Source of the DNA: an uncultured Bacilli bacterium
GTDB lineage: Bacteria > Bacillota_I > Bacilli_A > RF39 > UBA660
Assembly: GCA_910588195.1 (NCBI GenBank)
Contig: CAJUPN010000008.1
Location: 1-64,000, forward strand
Length of the DNA: 64,000 bases
Reading direction: 5' to 3'
Shown: one piece after another, positions 8,457 to 18,295 of the stretch
How the letters are laid out: every line of letters begins with the position of its first letter
How positions within the stretch are numbered: the first letter of the stretch is position 1
Notes under the pieces: generated by a model
Databases searched by the model: none
What the model saw: only the letters and a program-made list of their open reading frames with translations
Told to the model about the DNA's origin: nothing
Program-made: the position numbers and the translations under genes

Positions 8457-9413
8457 ATGGAAATAAAAAATTTAAAAAAAATAGAATTACATGTTCATTT
8501 AGATGGTTCTCTTTCAATCAATAGTGTTAAAAACAAACTTAACTTAGATAAAGAATCAGTAGAGAAGTTACTTATTGCTAATGATAATTGTCACGATTTA
8601 AATGACTACTTAGAAAAATTTGAAACACCCATTAAAATGTTACAGACGAAAAATAATTTGAAAGAGGCAGCAGCGGAATTAGTTGATAGTTTATTTGCTG
8701 ATAATGTTATATATGCAGAGGTTCGTTTTGCACCTAACAAACATACAACGAACTTAAGTTTAGAAGAAGTTGTTGAAGCTGTTTTAGAAGGATTAAAGAA
8801 TGACAAAGTTAAGGTGAATTTACTTCTATGTATGATGCGAGGAGATTCATTTGAAAAAAATAAAAAGATAATTGATTTAGCTTGTAAATATCAAAATAGG
8901 GGTGTTGTAGGTATTGACCTTGCAGGAGCAGAAAAGTTGTATAAGACAAGTGATTATGAAGAGTTATTCAGCTATGCAAAAAATTTAAATATACCATTTA
9001 CAATTCATGCTGGAGAGGCTGATGGTGAAGAAAGCATCTTATCAGCGATAAACTTTGGGGCGACAAGAATAGGTCACGGAGTAAGATCAATTGAAAGTGA
9101 AGAGTGTTTAAGATTATTAAAAGAGAAAAATATTTTATTAGAAGTCTGTCCAACTAGTAATGTTCAAACTAATATCTGTTCAAATATTAAAAGTCATCCG
9201 ATAAAAAAAATAATAGACTATGGCATAAGTGTTTCTATAAATACAGATAATAGAACAGTATCAAATACTTCCTTAAATAATGAATATGAATTATTAACTT
9301 CATCTTTCAATTTTTCAGAAGAAGATTTTAATAGAATGAATAAAGATGCCATAAGGCATGCTTTTATAAGTGATGTTGAAAAACAAGAGTTAATAAACAA
9401 AATTAGAAAATAA
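8457..9413 (+). CDS. add: Adenosine deaminase
   Basis: This 318-aa cytoplasmic zinc hydrolase converts adenosine to inosine in purine salvage. Metal and active-site motifs are IELHVHLDGS (H12, H14), FTIHAGEADG (about 182-191), RIGHGVRS, EVCPTSNVQT and SINTDNRTVSNTSL, where the zinc-binding Asp lies in NTDNR. The length fits the smaller bacterial family. AAGGA precedes ATG 8457. It is transcribed alone and ends in a terminator shared with the opposing gene. Confidence 0.95.
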   Translation: MEIKNLKKIELHVHLDGSLSINSVKNKLNLDKESVEKLLIANDNCHDLNDYLEKFETPIKMLQTKNNLKEAAAELVDSLFADNVIYAEVRFAPNKHTTNLSLEEVVEAVLEGLKNDKVKVNLLLCMMRGDSFEKNKKIIDLACKYQNRGVVGIDLAGAEKLYKTSDYEELFSYAKNLNIPFTIHAGEADGEESILSAINFGATRIGHGVRSIESEECLRLLKEKNILLEVCPTSNVQTNICSNIKSHPIKKIIDYGISVSINTDNRTVSNTSLNNEYELLTSSFNFSEEDFNRMNKDAIRHAFISDVEKQELINKIRK

Positions 9414-9440
9414 AAAAAGCAAGATTTTTCTTGCTTTTTT
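9413..9440 (+). terminator. Bidirectional terminator between add and the convergent hypothetical gene
   Basis: A 12-bp symmetric stem (AAAAAAGCAAGA / TCTTGCTTTTTT) with loop TTTT. The A run on one side and T run on the other let it work on both strands. Confidence 0.88.
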
Positions 9441-10050
9441 ACTTAAACAATCTACGTGAATACATTTTAGAAAGACTTTGCTGTGTAGTCATATCTTGAC
9501 TTAATTTTAATAAATAATCATCTAAATCATTTCTGTTTGCAACAACTAAATCTCTTGCAACTGTATCTTGATTAATTGAACTATCTTTAAAATTTCTTTT
9601 TATGAATGGTTCATTAAATTTATTAACAGCCATGATAAAATTTTTATAATCTTCAAAAGCTTTTTTCTTTTCACTTAAGTCATAATCTAGGGCAGTTTCA
9701 ACATTAACTGCATATGTTTGATCAGCGTCAGCGGTATTTAAATCTAAATCTAAAACATAGGAAGATACTCCATGAGTTTTTAAAAACATACGAGTTTCTT
9801 CTTCACTAAAGTCTTCAAATAAATCACAATCTACTATTAATTTTCCTAAATTAGAAAAATCCGATAGTGAAACATAAAGACCGTGGGTTACTTCATACAT
9901 TAAATCTTTTCTTTTAGCTATATAAAATTTAGTTTTTGAAGGATAATTTATATCTTTTGTTATAACCTTATTTGCTATTAAAATTTTCTTATATCTATCA
10001 AAACCTGTTATTGGATTATTTGTAATTCTTGAATTTAAAATTTTTAACAT
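9439..10050 (-). CDS. Hypothetical protein of 203 aa
   Basis: A soluble, charged protein of unknown family, with no membrane segment, signal peptide or recognisable motif. The N-terminal half has several beta-like stretches (LMYEVTHGLYVSLSDFSNLG). The C-terminal half is helical and ends in a short basic tail (YSRRLFK). AAGGAAG lies at good distance upstream of ATG at 10050. It is convergent with add and shares its terminator. The next gene upstream on the same strand has its own terminator, so this is a separate unit. Confidence 0.8.
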   Translation of the reverse strand: MLKILNSRITNNPITGFDRYKKILIANKVITKDINYPSKTKFYIAKRKDLMYEVTHGLYVSLSDFSNLGKLIVDCDLFEDFSEEETRMFLKTHGVSSYVLDLDLNTADADQTYAVNVETALDYDLSEKKKAFEDYKNFIMAVNKFNEPFIKRNFKDSSINQDTVARDLVVANRNDLDDYLLKLSQDMTTQQSLSKMYSRRLFK

Positions 10051-10106
10051 ATTATCATCTTCCTTAATATTATTTTATTATAGAAGTGAAATAGAGAAAA
10101 GTCAAT

Positions 10107-10135
10107 TAAAAAGAGTAGACATAATAATCTACTCT
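10107..10135 (-). terminator. Terminator of the zinc-ribbon membrane protein (minus strand)
   Basis: On the minus strand, AGAGTAGA and TCTACTCT form a perfect 8-bp stem followed by TTTTT. It overlaps the stop codon. Confidence 0.75.
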
Positions 10136-10760
10136 AAAAAGTTAATGAATTTATAATCTTAGATAATTCTAATTGGATTTTTATACTTTCCAAAGTATCA
10201 TTTTCTAAATAATTAACAGTCAATAAATAATAGTTAGTATTATCTGTGAATATATGTTGATAATTATTGTCAGCTGCCGTTGTCTTGGTATCAATCAAAC
10301 CAATTTTAGAAGAATTTATAAAGTTCATTCCTAAATTATTGTATTCTTCTAAAGAAATCGTTTCTATTTCAATGTTAAAGGCATTATTACTCTTATAAAA
10401 AATTGTGTTTTTTGAAGCCCCAAATAAACTAGATGGATAATTCATTTTTAGATTATTAAAGTTAAATTCTTTATCGTAATTTATAGTATCATCTTGATTT
10501 GTTTCTATTTTGGTTGTTTCATCATGTTTAGAATCATTTATTATATAAAAACACACTCCAGTGATTATAAATAATACAATAATTAGTAAACTAATTTTTT
10601 TTACTTTTCTTTTATCTTCTTTAGCTTTAATAACTTTTGGATTTAAAACAATCTCTTTTGTTTCTTCTAATATATCTTCTTGCGTACTATTATCAAAACC
10701 ACAATTTTTACATATTAATTCTTCATCTGGAACTAGAGTATGACATTTTCGACAATACAT
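10134..10760 (-). CDS. Zinc-ribbon, single-pass membrane protein
   Basis: 208 aa. An N-terminal treble-clef zinc ribbon (CRKCHTLVPDEELICKNCG, residues 3-21) is followed by a charged linker, a basic stretch (KEDKRKVKK) and one membrane segment (about 56-75, ISLLIIVLFIITGVCFYII). An extracellular domain of about 130 residues follows, without known motifs. Zinc-ribbon plus one membrane helix plus outer domain is a common architecture of Bacillota envelope proteins of unknown function. GAGGTGG precedes ATG at 10760. It is divergent from the giant surface-protein gene. Confidence 0.82.
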   Translation of the reverse strand: MYCRKCHTLVPDEELICKNCGFDNSTQEDILEETKEIVLNPKVIKAKEDKRKVKKISLLIIVLFIITGVCFYIINDSKHDETTKIETNQDDTINYDKEFNFNNLKMNYPSSLFGASKNTIFYKSNNAFNIEIETISLEEYNNLGMNFINSSKIGLIDTKTTAADNNYQHIFTDNTNYYLLTVNYLENDTLESIKIQLELSKIINSLTF

Positions 10761-10884
10761 TTTTTACCACCTCTTACTAGTTTATATAATTATAACAATT
10801 AAAAAATAAAAAATGAAGTATAAAGTTAATGCAATATTTTGTCAAATTTAGGGAATAATATTGATAACAATAAGTTATGAAGTA

Positions 10885-10913
10885 TTTACATAAAAACTTG
10901 ATAATGCTATAAT
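10885..10913 (+). promoter_or_regulatory. Promoter of the dockerin/cohesin operon
   Basis: TTTACA (10885-10890), 17 bases, perfect TATAAT (10908-10913), 23 bases before the start codon. Confidence 0.75.
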
Positions 10914-10935
10914 TTAATCATAGGATGTGGAATAT

Positions 10936-13900
10936 ATGAAGAAGTCAAAGTATGCATTATTATCACTTACTTTTATAATTATTTTACTAGTAGCACTTAC
11001 TAGTTATTTTAAGATAGATAAAACTGTTGGTTTAGTTGAAGAAAATGTAGTTTCCAATGATGCTCTAGGGGCAGCAACATGTAGTAAAGGTCCAGGGGTG
11101 TATTACAGAACAACAGCAAATTATAACTTTAGAAAAACACCAAATGGTGATGTTATTACTACGATTAGTGCTGGAACTCGAATAACAGTTTATTGCATAA
11201 TAAATGGATGGGCTAGAGCCACTTATGGTGGAAGTGACGGCTATATATCTACTGGTGGAATAGAAGTTGTTCCTGTTTCTGTTACTTCAGGGGATATAGA
11301 AAAAACTCCTAGTGTATTTTATCGTGACAAAGATTATAGGGGATCATTAGATATTACTGTAAATAATCTTCCTAGTGATGGGGCATCGCGTTTAACAATG
11401 ACAATTATAGATTCTTCAGGTAACAATGCTGAAGGAAGCTTTAATGTGACAAAAGGGGCATTTTCAAGTAGTAATAATAAGGCTAAAATATCTTTTACTA
11501 AGAACAGTTCGGATGTTCAAGGGACTTATCATATTATTGCAAAAATTGATGGTGTTGAAAAATTAAGGAAGTCATTTACAGTTGAAAAAAATGAGTTTAA
11601 CTTTGGCTTGACCAATTATTCTTCTAGTGAATCTGTAGCTGAAAATGAAGATGGTACATGGATAATATCTTTAAAAGATCCAATTCCAGCATCATTAAGT
11701 ATGGAAAATTTTGACTATAAAATTATGATTGGTGGAACAGATGTTACTAATAAGTTTAATGTTTCTTTAAATACTGAAGGCAACTTAGTTGTAAAAAATA
11801 AGATGCGAAATATTGGTTACGAAAATGGGGAATGGAAAGACTTAACAGATGATTATACTAGAGAAGGTAATTACACGCTTAATGTAACTTTGAAAAATAA
11901 TCTTCAATCTAATTATTCAAATAGAAATGGATTTACTAAAACCACACCAATTGTAATTCAAAAAAGAAAAAAGAAATTTGAAGAAAATAACTCTGAGAGA
12001 GATTTTAAAAGATATCAAATTGATTATACAACCGAAAACTATAATGTTGATATTTTAGGAATGGCAACAGTTGATGGAGTTAGAAAATATATCTTAAATG
12101 AACATAGTGCAGATGGAAGAACGACTGTACAGGCGGCATACTCCAGAATAGAAATGGAAGAAATATATCCTAATATTATTTTAAATGATATATATATAGA
12201 AAATAGAGTATCTTATACTGATCCAACAAAAGGATATGTAATTAATCCTGTTGGTGTTAATTCTGCAAATTTAATATTCATTTCTAAATATACAGCAAAT
12301 GCTGCATCTCCTGAGGTGACTTATTATGATATAACTAGTTCTACACCTAAAACGGTTACTAAAGATACCTTCAAATCAGAGAATCCAACTGCTTATAATC
12401 AATTAACATCAGGAATTTATAAATTTGATGGGAACGGAAATATTTTATATCCACAATCAGGAATTGGAACTAAATTAGTAAAACATATAACTGTAATACC
12501 TCAAAAACAACCACTAGCAATAACTGGAGGAGAAACAACTTTAAAAATTGAATTTTCAGGTTATCTATCTAGTGAACTTCAAAACTTTAAAGCCGAACTT
12601 GCAAAAATGAATGCAAATCAAAAAGAAATACTTATCAGTCAAGCAGGAGTTGTTTATGACGCTAGTTTTTCTATGACTATTGATAGTAGTAAAATGAGTG
12701 AAGGAACTATCTACATTACTATAAAGTATACATCGAATAAAGATAAATATTTTGGCGACTATCGTGTTAATTTTGGTTTTGGAAATCTAGATAGTGAAAC
12801 TTCATTTAAATTAGAAAACGGAGCTACTGATTATACTGTTTATAGTGAGGTGGATCCAGCAGCTACATCACAAGATCCGTTATTACAAAATATTCCACCA
12901 TCTAACAAGAAATATGATTATAATATTGGGTTATATTTGAAGAAAGCAAGAACTGACTATTATAATGTAAATCTAGATTCAATAGGATACCAAATATTTG
13001 ATAAAAGAGTAGATAAAGACTCTCAAAATAGATACTATTTCTATGATGAGATAGAATATATTGTAAAAGTAAATAGAATTGCTTCAGGAAATGTATATTA
13101 CAATTTAAGTACAGATAATGGAGTATCATGGCAACAAAACCAAGTTGCAACAATTAGTCAATTTGCTAGCGATTATAGTGAAGCTTATCAATACTTTAGT
13201 GATTATCAAGCTGGTGCTACAACTTTAACAAATTATAATTTAGATGCCTCAGGAAATATTATAAGTGATAATTATTCTATGCATCCTGTTCGCATGTTTG
13301 CTGCTACACCTGATGCAACAGATATGTCTTTAACTTATGTTGATGCAGCTGGTGTTACACAAACTGTAGTAATGAATACTGATTTTAAAAGAAGCAATGC
13401 AACAATTTATAGTTTAATTTCAACTAGATTCTCATATGATGGAAATGGAAATTATATTTTAGGGGCAATTCGTGGAAGAAGAAAAGTTAATATTGAGTAT
13501 AATGCTAGCCTTGCTAGTCATGATTTTACAGATCAATTCTACATCAAAAAGGCAGAGAGAATTTTAACTGCTGATAATAAAAGTACCGAAGATGAAATTC
13601 AAAAAGAATTAGAAGAAATAACGAAAAAGACTTTAACTATTGTACCAAAAACAGAAGTAGAACCTAAAGAATATTTTATCTATGTTACCCATGATATGAG
13701 TGATGCAATTGGTTTTCTTTATACAGACAATTCAGAAGATTCAGCTATCGAGTTAGCTTTATATCCTGAATTATATAATCGAAATATTCATATGACTTCA
13801 ATAACGTATGAACCACCAGCATATAATGTAACTATTGATTTACCAATTGAAAGTAATAGTATTACAAATGCTTCTATTGCTTATGCAAATATTGAAAGTC

Positions 13901-16900
13901 AATTAATGTTTAATTTAGTACTTAACTATATTTATGATACTGATAATTTTAATTTTCATATTGAATATAAAAATGGCAATAGTTGGGTTAATGCAGATAG
14001 CTATTTTAATTCCAATCCATTTTTCATTCCAACTGAGGCGATAACTAATGAAAATTATGAGACAAAAGGTCTTAGTCAATCAACATTACAATTATCAACC
14101 ATCCCTGGAACAACAAAAAAGGGAACTTATCGCTTAGTTTTTGATTATCAAAAAGATGGCTACAGAATGAACTCTGTTGTAAAAGAATTTGAAATTAGGG
14201 CTAATTACTATGGTATAAATATTAATCCTGACGAAGTTGTAAAAATAACTGCTGACGGAGAAGAAAGATTCGATAAATTTTATAGTAATTTAAAAACAAA
14301 TATAAAAATTCCAATCCATTTATCATCTGTTGATAAACCTAATAATATTGAATTTGAATTAATTCATCATGAAAGTGGATCAGTTAATGCTTGGAATCAA
14401 TCAACAAAACAATTTATCAGTCATAAAGATGATAAAAAAGTATCATTTAGTTATACATATCAAGTTGAAAAAGGAGAAGATGATACAAGTACTTATATAA
14501 TGAACTTTAAAAACTATTACGGAACTTCTGCTCCAGAAGCTAGTGAAGGAACTTATACTCTAACTGCTAGATATCAAGAAACTGGTGGAGAGTTAGCTGA
14601 AACAAGTTATACATTTACTGTTTCTGAACCTAAACGTGATTTTAATGCTCTTTTAACAAAGGATCGTGCTGTATCGCGAGCAAATGAAATGTTTATAACT
14701 AGAGAAATTGAATCATCTTATATTGTTGGTTCACGTCTTGTAGGAAATGAAATTTCTTATGGAATTGAAATGTATGATAGAAGTCTTAAAAGATATGTAG
14801 ATGTTTCCAGTGAAAATGCTGACTTGCGATTATTTGAAAGAATCGAAATGACTTGGAAAGAGACAGATGTAATAGATAGAATAAACTATTATGGCGATAT
14901 GAAGATAAATCTTGCAATGGATAAAGTGGATCGTATCTTTGATGAAAGTGATAATAAAGCTTTTATACTAGTAATTACCCTTGCCAATGTAAGGTATGAA
15001 ATGGAAATGCCTAATTTACGAGAATTATTTAAATGGAATATTGAAAGTGTTGATATCACTGGAGTTTTTGACAATGATGGTGAAGATATTGATGTAATAG
15101 GTTATTATAATAATGCTCATCCAAAATTAGATGTAAAATTAAAAACTATTCATGAAGAAAATGCTAAATATGCAATTACTAATGTATGTCCAGGGACTTC
15201 TGCATGTTCTCCAAATGAAAATATGATTAACTTTAATGATCGTTTTAATTTAATTTCTCAAACTAATGACAGAATTATTGTAAAACAAAAAGATGATTTG
15301 GCAGATAATTTAAAACTTGAAAAAGGTGAATATCAATTTATTGTGTATTATTCCGAAACCGATTATGATATTTATGACTTTACCGTAAAAAACGAATATG
15401 CTTCAATTGAATTTGGAGAGATTGAAATTAAAACTCCTGTTAAAGGAGAAATAACTAACGAATTATTTGTTAACAAAGATTCTACTATTAGAATTCCTGT
15501 AAAAGTTATAGGTGTGCCATATCAAAGTGTAACATTAGATATTACTGATAATGATCAATCGACAAATTATAATCATGTCTTTAATCTTGATAAAGATAAA
15601 TTTTATAATGATCATGTTATTGAAATTATATATGATTCTAAAAATCCAGTTGAACCATTAGATTATTTAATAATGGCTTCAAAAATGGTTGATGAAGAAG
15701 TTGTTGAAGATCACGAAGTATTTAAATTTAATGCAACATATTTTAATTACATTATAACTAATACAACTTATAATCCTAATCCAGCAATACCTAATTTAGA
15801 AAATGGTGGAGAAATCATCTTTGACGTTACAACTGATGAACTTTTATCTGGCGATGTTTATGATGATCGAGATATAAAACAGGAATTTGTTAATAATATT
15901 CGAATCAGCCATCCAGAAATGGCGGGGGACTTAACTAATCTTTTTGAGATAAGTTATCAAGATACTGCAAGTGTAACAGACTTTAAAGTGGTATTAAGAT
16001 ATAAAGAAGAAAGTCGATTAGGAACTGGAAGATATAATGTTGATTTTTCAATAAGTAAAGACAGTTATACTAAAAGAAAGACTGAACACTTCTATATGGG
16101 AGATTATGAAAAACGCTTAAATATTACTCATGTTGAAGTAAAATCAAATACTAAAGATGATTTAATTCATAAAAATACAGGTGGAACTTACATAGTTAAT
16201 TACACATCTAACTATGATATTGCACCAGCTAACTTATTTATAAGAGTTGAAGATTCTGAAAAAAATGATGTCACAAGTAAATTTAATATTAATAAAGATA
16301 CTTATGGACGCGTTAATTTAGAATTTGATCCAGAACTTCATTCAATAGATTATGGTATTTACCAAGTAACTCTTACATATGCTGACCCAGATACACACAC
16401 TAACAATGTTAATTCTACTGAGATAACTATGTATGGAGATTATAAAGAAATAACAATTAAAGATTTAAATTCCAGTGTAAGACCTATACTTGCTGAAAAT
16501 GATAATCAATATTATAACTTTACTCTAGACACATCTAACTTAACAGAAGATGAAATAAGAAGAATGAAAATGCGTATCTATGATGCAGAAAATAATATTG
16601 TTTATTCCAACATCGATTCTGATGAATGTGAAGGTATCTTTGATGTCATAAAAGAAGATGACAGTACATATAAAGTTAATATCTTACCATATAAAGCTAG
16701 AGTTGGATCTTATTTTATAGAGTTGATTTTACCAGAAGCTTTTGAACTATTTAATTTATCAAATAAATTAGAATTAACAGTTGATGCGACATTGTATACA
16801 GTTAATCTAGAAAGTAATTCTAAAGTTGAAACTATGGAAAGAATTAATGACAAAGATGATATTTATGACTACATCGGCATAAATGGATTATATAACTTTA

Positions 16901-17790
16901 CATCCACATCACCAATAAAAGATGAATATTCTATAAAAATATTTAATAAACTTTCTTTAATAAAAGAGATAAATGTTGATTCATCAACAGTTAATAATTT
17001 AGAGAGTTTAGAATTTAGTGCTGATGAAATTTCTAATGGGGAAGTAGAATTTGCTTTATGTATTAGAGGTTTACCTTATGTTTCTATAACTAAAGAAGTG
17101 TTAGAATATATTAAGGTTAGTGAATTCGCTATTATATTAAATAATAAAGATGTAATAGATGAATTAACATTAGACCCTGGAGATGTCTTAGACTTTGAAC
17201 TTTTCATCAAACCAGATAATGCTACTAATAAGAATTTAGTGTTTATTTCTGATAATACTGATATTGCTACTTTTGAAGGTAATAGAATTACTGTTCATGA
17301 TAAGGGAACAACTAAAATAACAGTTAAAAATAAAGAAATTAGTCAAATATTTACATTAAATGTTAATGAATACTTAACATCTAATGTTTATGAAGTAGAT
17401 CAAACAAACAAGACAATATTCGTTAATCATATGACTTCAAAAAGAATGCCAAGATCAGAATTTGTAAGAAACTTAATTAACTTAAACAATAACTATATGA
17501 TTCTTGATAAAAATAACAATAATATAACTTATACTGCTGAAGTTATTGGAACAGGGTATAAAATAGTAAGTGGAAATATAACCTATACTGTTATTGTTAT
17601 TGGAGATGTTAATGGAGATGGAAACATAAGCTTAGTCGATGCCACTCAAGTATATAGATATTATAGGGGCTATGAAAACTTTAATGACATTAAACGTAAA
17701 GCAGCTATTGTAACTAGAGGAAATGAGATAAGACTAGTTGATGCTACTAAACTTTATCGTTTCTATAGAGGCGATGAAAATGCGTTATAA
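10936..17790 (+). CDS. Giant secreted multidomain protein with SH3b, Ig-like and C-terminal dockerin-like modules
   Basis: 2284 aa. A signal peptide or anchor lies at about 5-25. An SH3b domain follows at about 45-112 (GVYYRTTANYNFRKTPNGD, GWARATYGG, GYISTGG). Then come nearly 2000 residues of repeated beta-sandwich material with no named motif. A BIG2-like bacterial Ig domain sits at about 2060-2145 (DNTDIATFEGNRITVHDKG). The C-terminal dockerin-like module (2223 to the end) has a canonical first calcium loop GDVNGDGNISLVDA and helix TQVYRYYRG. The second repeat (GNEIRLVDATKLYRFYRG) keeps the helix but has Ile, Thr and Gly at loop positions 1, 3 and 5. There is no sortase signal, so anchoring probably relies on the dockerin. 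ATG 10936 fits the AGGATG site better than GTG 10927. The next gene overlaps its end. Confidence 0.88.
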   Translation: MKKSKYALLSLTFIIILLVALTSYFKIDKTVGLVEENVVSNDALGAATCSKGPGVYYRTTANYNFRKTPNGDVITTISAGTRITVYCIINGWARATYGGSDGYISTGGIEVVPVSVTSGDIEKTPSVFYRDKDYRGSLDITVNNLPSDGASRLTMTIIDSSGNNAEGSFNVTKGAFSSSNNKAKISFTKNSSDVQGTYHIIAKIDGVEKLRKSFTVEKNEFNFGLTNYSSSESVAENEDGTWIISLKDPIPASLSMENFDYKIMIGGTDVTNKFNVSLNTEGNLVVKNKMRNIGYENGEWKDLTDDYTREGNYTLNVTLKNNLQSNYSNRNGFTKTTPIVIQKRKKKFEENNSERDFKRYQIDYTTENYNVDILGMATVDGVRKYILNEHSADGRTTVQAAYSRIEMEEIYPNIILNDIYIENRVSYTDPTKGYVINPVGVNSANLIFISKYTANAASPEVTYYDITSSTPKTVTKDTFKSENPTAYNQLTSGIYKFDGNGNILYPQSGIGTKLVKHITVIPQKQPLAITGGETTLKIEFSGYLSSELQNFKAELAKMNANQKEILISQAGVVYDASFSMTIDSSKMSEGTIYITIKYTSNKDKYFGDYRVNFGFGNLDSETSFKLENGATDYTVYSEVDPAATSQDPLLQNIPPSNKKYDYNIGLYLKKARTDYYNVNLDSIGYQIFDKRVDKDSQNRYYFYDEIEYIVKVNRIASGNVYYNLSTDNGVSWQQNQVATISQFASDYSEAYQYFSDYQAGATTLTNYNLDASGNIISDNYSMHPVRMFAATPDATDMSLTYVDAAGVTQTVVMNTDFKRSNATIYSLISTRFSYDGNGNYILGAIRGRRKVNIEYNASLASHDFTDQFYIKKAERILTADNKSTEDEIQKELEEITKKTLTIVPKTEVEPKEYFIYVTHDMSDAIGFLYTDNSEDSAIELALYPELYNRNIHMTSITYEPPAYNVTIDLPIESNSITNASIAYANIESQLMFNLVLNYIYDTDNFNFHIEYKNGNSWVNADSYFNSNPFFIPTEAITNENYETKGLSQSTLQLSTIPGTTKKGTYRLVFDYQKDGYRMNSVVKEFEIRANYYGININPDEVVKITADGEERFDKFYSNLKTNIKIPIHLSSVDKPNNIEFELIHHESGSVNAWNQSTKQFISHKDDKKVSFSYTYQVEKGEDDTSTYIMNFKNYYGTSAPEASEGTYTLTARYQETGGELAETSYTFTVSEPKRDFNALLTKDRAVSRANEMFITREIESSYIVGSRLVGNEISYGIEMYDRSLKRYVDVSSENADLRLFERIEMTWKETDVIDRINYYGDMKINLAMDKVDRIFDESDNKAFILVITLANVRYEMEMPNLRELFKWNIESVDITGVFDNDGEDIDVIGYYNNAHPKLDVKLKTIHEENAKYAITNVCPGTSACSPNENMINFNDRFNLISQTNDRIIVKQKDDLADNLKLEKGEYQFIVYYSETDYDIYDFTVKNEYASIEFGEIEIKTPVKGEITNELFVNKDSTIRIPVKVIGVPYQSVTLDITDNDQSTNYNHVFNLDKDKFYNDHVIEIIYDSKNPVEPLDYLIMASKMVDEEVVEDHEVFKFNATYFNYIITNTTYNPNPAIPNLENGGEIIFDVTTDELLSGDVYDDRDIKQEFVNNIRISHPEMAGDLTNLFEISYQDTASVTDFKVVLRYKEESRLGTGRYNVDFSISKDSYTKRKTEHFYMGDYEKRLNITHVEVKSNTKDDLIHKNTGGTYIVNYTSNYDIAPANLFIRVEDSEKNDVTSKFNINKDTYGRVNLEFDPELHSIDYGIYQVTLTYADPDTHTNNVNSTEITMYGDYKEITIKDLNSSVRPILAENDNQYYNFTLDTSNLTEDEIRRMKMRIYDAENNIVYSNIDSDECEGIFDVIKEDDSTYKVNILPYKARVGSYFIELILPEAFELFNLSNKLELTVDATLYTVNLESNSKVETMERINDKDDIYDYIGINGLYNFTSTSPIKDEYSIKIFNKLSLIKEINVDSSTVNNLESLEFSADEISNGEVEFALCIRGLPYVSITKEVLEYIKVSEFAIILNNKDVIDELTLDPGDVLDFELFIKPDNATNKNLVFISDNTDIATFEGNRITVHDKGTTKITVKNKEISQIFTLNVNEYLTSNVYEVDQTNKTIFVNHMTSKRMPRSEFVRNLINLNNNYMILDKNNNNITYTAEVIGTGYKIVSGNITYTVIVIGDVNGDGNISLVDATQVYRYYRGYENFNDIKRKAAIVTRGNEIRLVDATKLYRFYRGDENAL

Positions 17791-18295
17791 GTTGTTATTA
17801 TTTATTACCTTATTTTGTCTATTACCTATTAACGTATTTGCTAAGGAAGACATAAAAGTTGATTGTAATAAACTCGATGAAAATTATGAGTGTAAGGTAA
17901 GTGGAAATATTGATTATGCAGTAAGTGCAATAGATTTTCACTTTTCTTTGCCTTCAAATGCTACGATTATAAGCTATGAACTTGATTCAAGATGGGAAGG
18001 ATCAGCTGATAATTTTTGGGTATCCCTTTATTCAGCAGAGGATTCTAAAGGGGAAATCCCTTTGTTAACATTTATAATTTCATCTGATAAAAAAATCGTT
18101 GGAGAAGATTTTAAAATAAAGGATTTATTAATTTATGATTCAGAATATAATGAACATAGAGTAGAAGAAAAAGAAGAACAAAGTATAAAAAAAGATAATA
18201 ACATATTACTTATTTTTACAATATGTGCTATTATTATAATAGCATGTATAATAATAGTGATATGGATAATAAAATGGAAAGGAGATTCTAAATGA
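17780..18295 (+). CDS. Membrane-anchored protein with a cohesin-like ectodomain
   Basis: 171 aa. A cleavable signal peptide (about 1-19, ending NVFA), a compact ectodomain of about 120 residues, and a C-terminal membrane helix (about 143-165) with a short basic tail. The ectodomain begins with a Cys pair (VDCNKLDENYECKVSG) and continues with IDFHFSLP, RWEGSADNFWVSLYS and LLTFIIS. These match the course of the first domain of the following protein, so I read it as a cohesin-like fold (inference from pattern). ATG 17780 is seven bases after AGAGG. Upstream in-frame ATGs lack a binding site. It overlaps the end of the giant gene and its own stop overlaps the next start (ATGA), so the three are translationally coupled. 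Confidence 0.78.
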   Translation: MRYKLLLFITLFCLLPINVFAKEDIKVDCNKLDENYECKVSGNIDYAVSAIDFHFSLPSNATIISYELDSRWEGSADNFWVSLYSAEDSKGEIPLLTFIISSDKKIVGEDFKIKDLLIYDSEYNEHRVEEKEEQSIKKDNNILLIFTICAIIIIACIIIVIWIIKWKGDSK

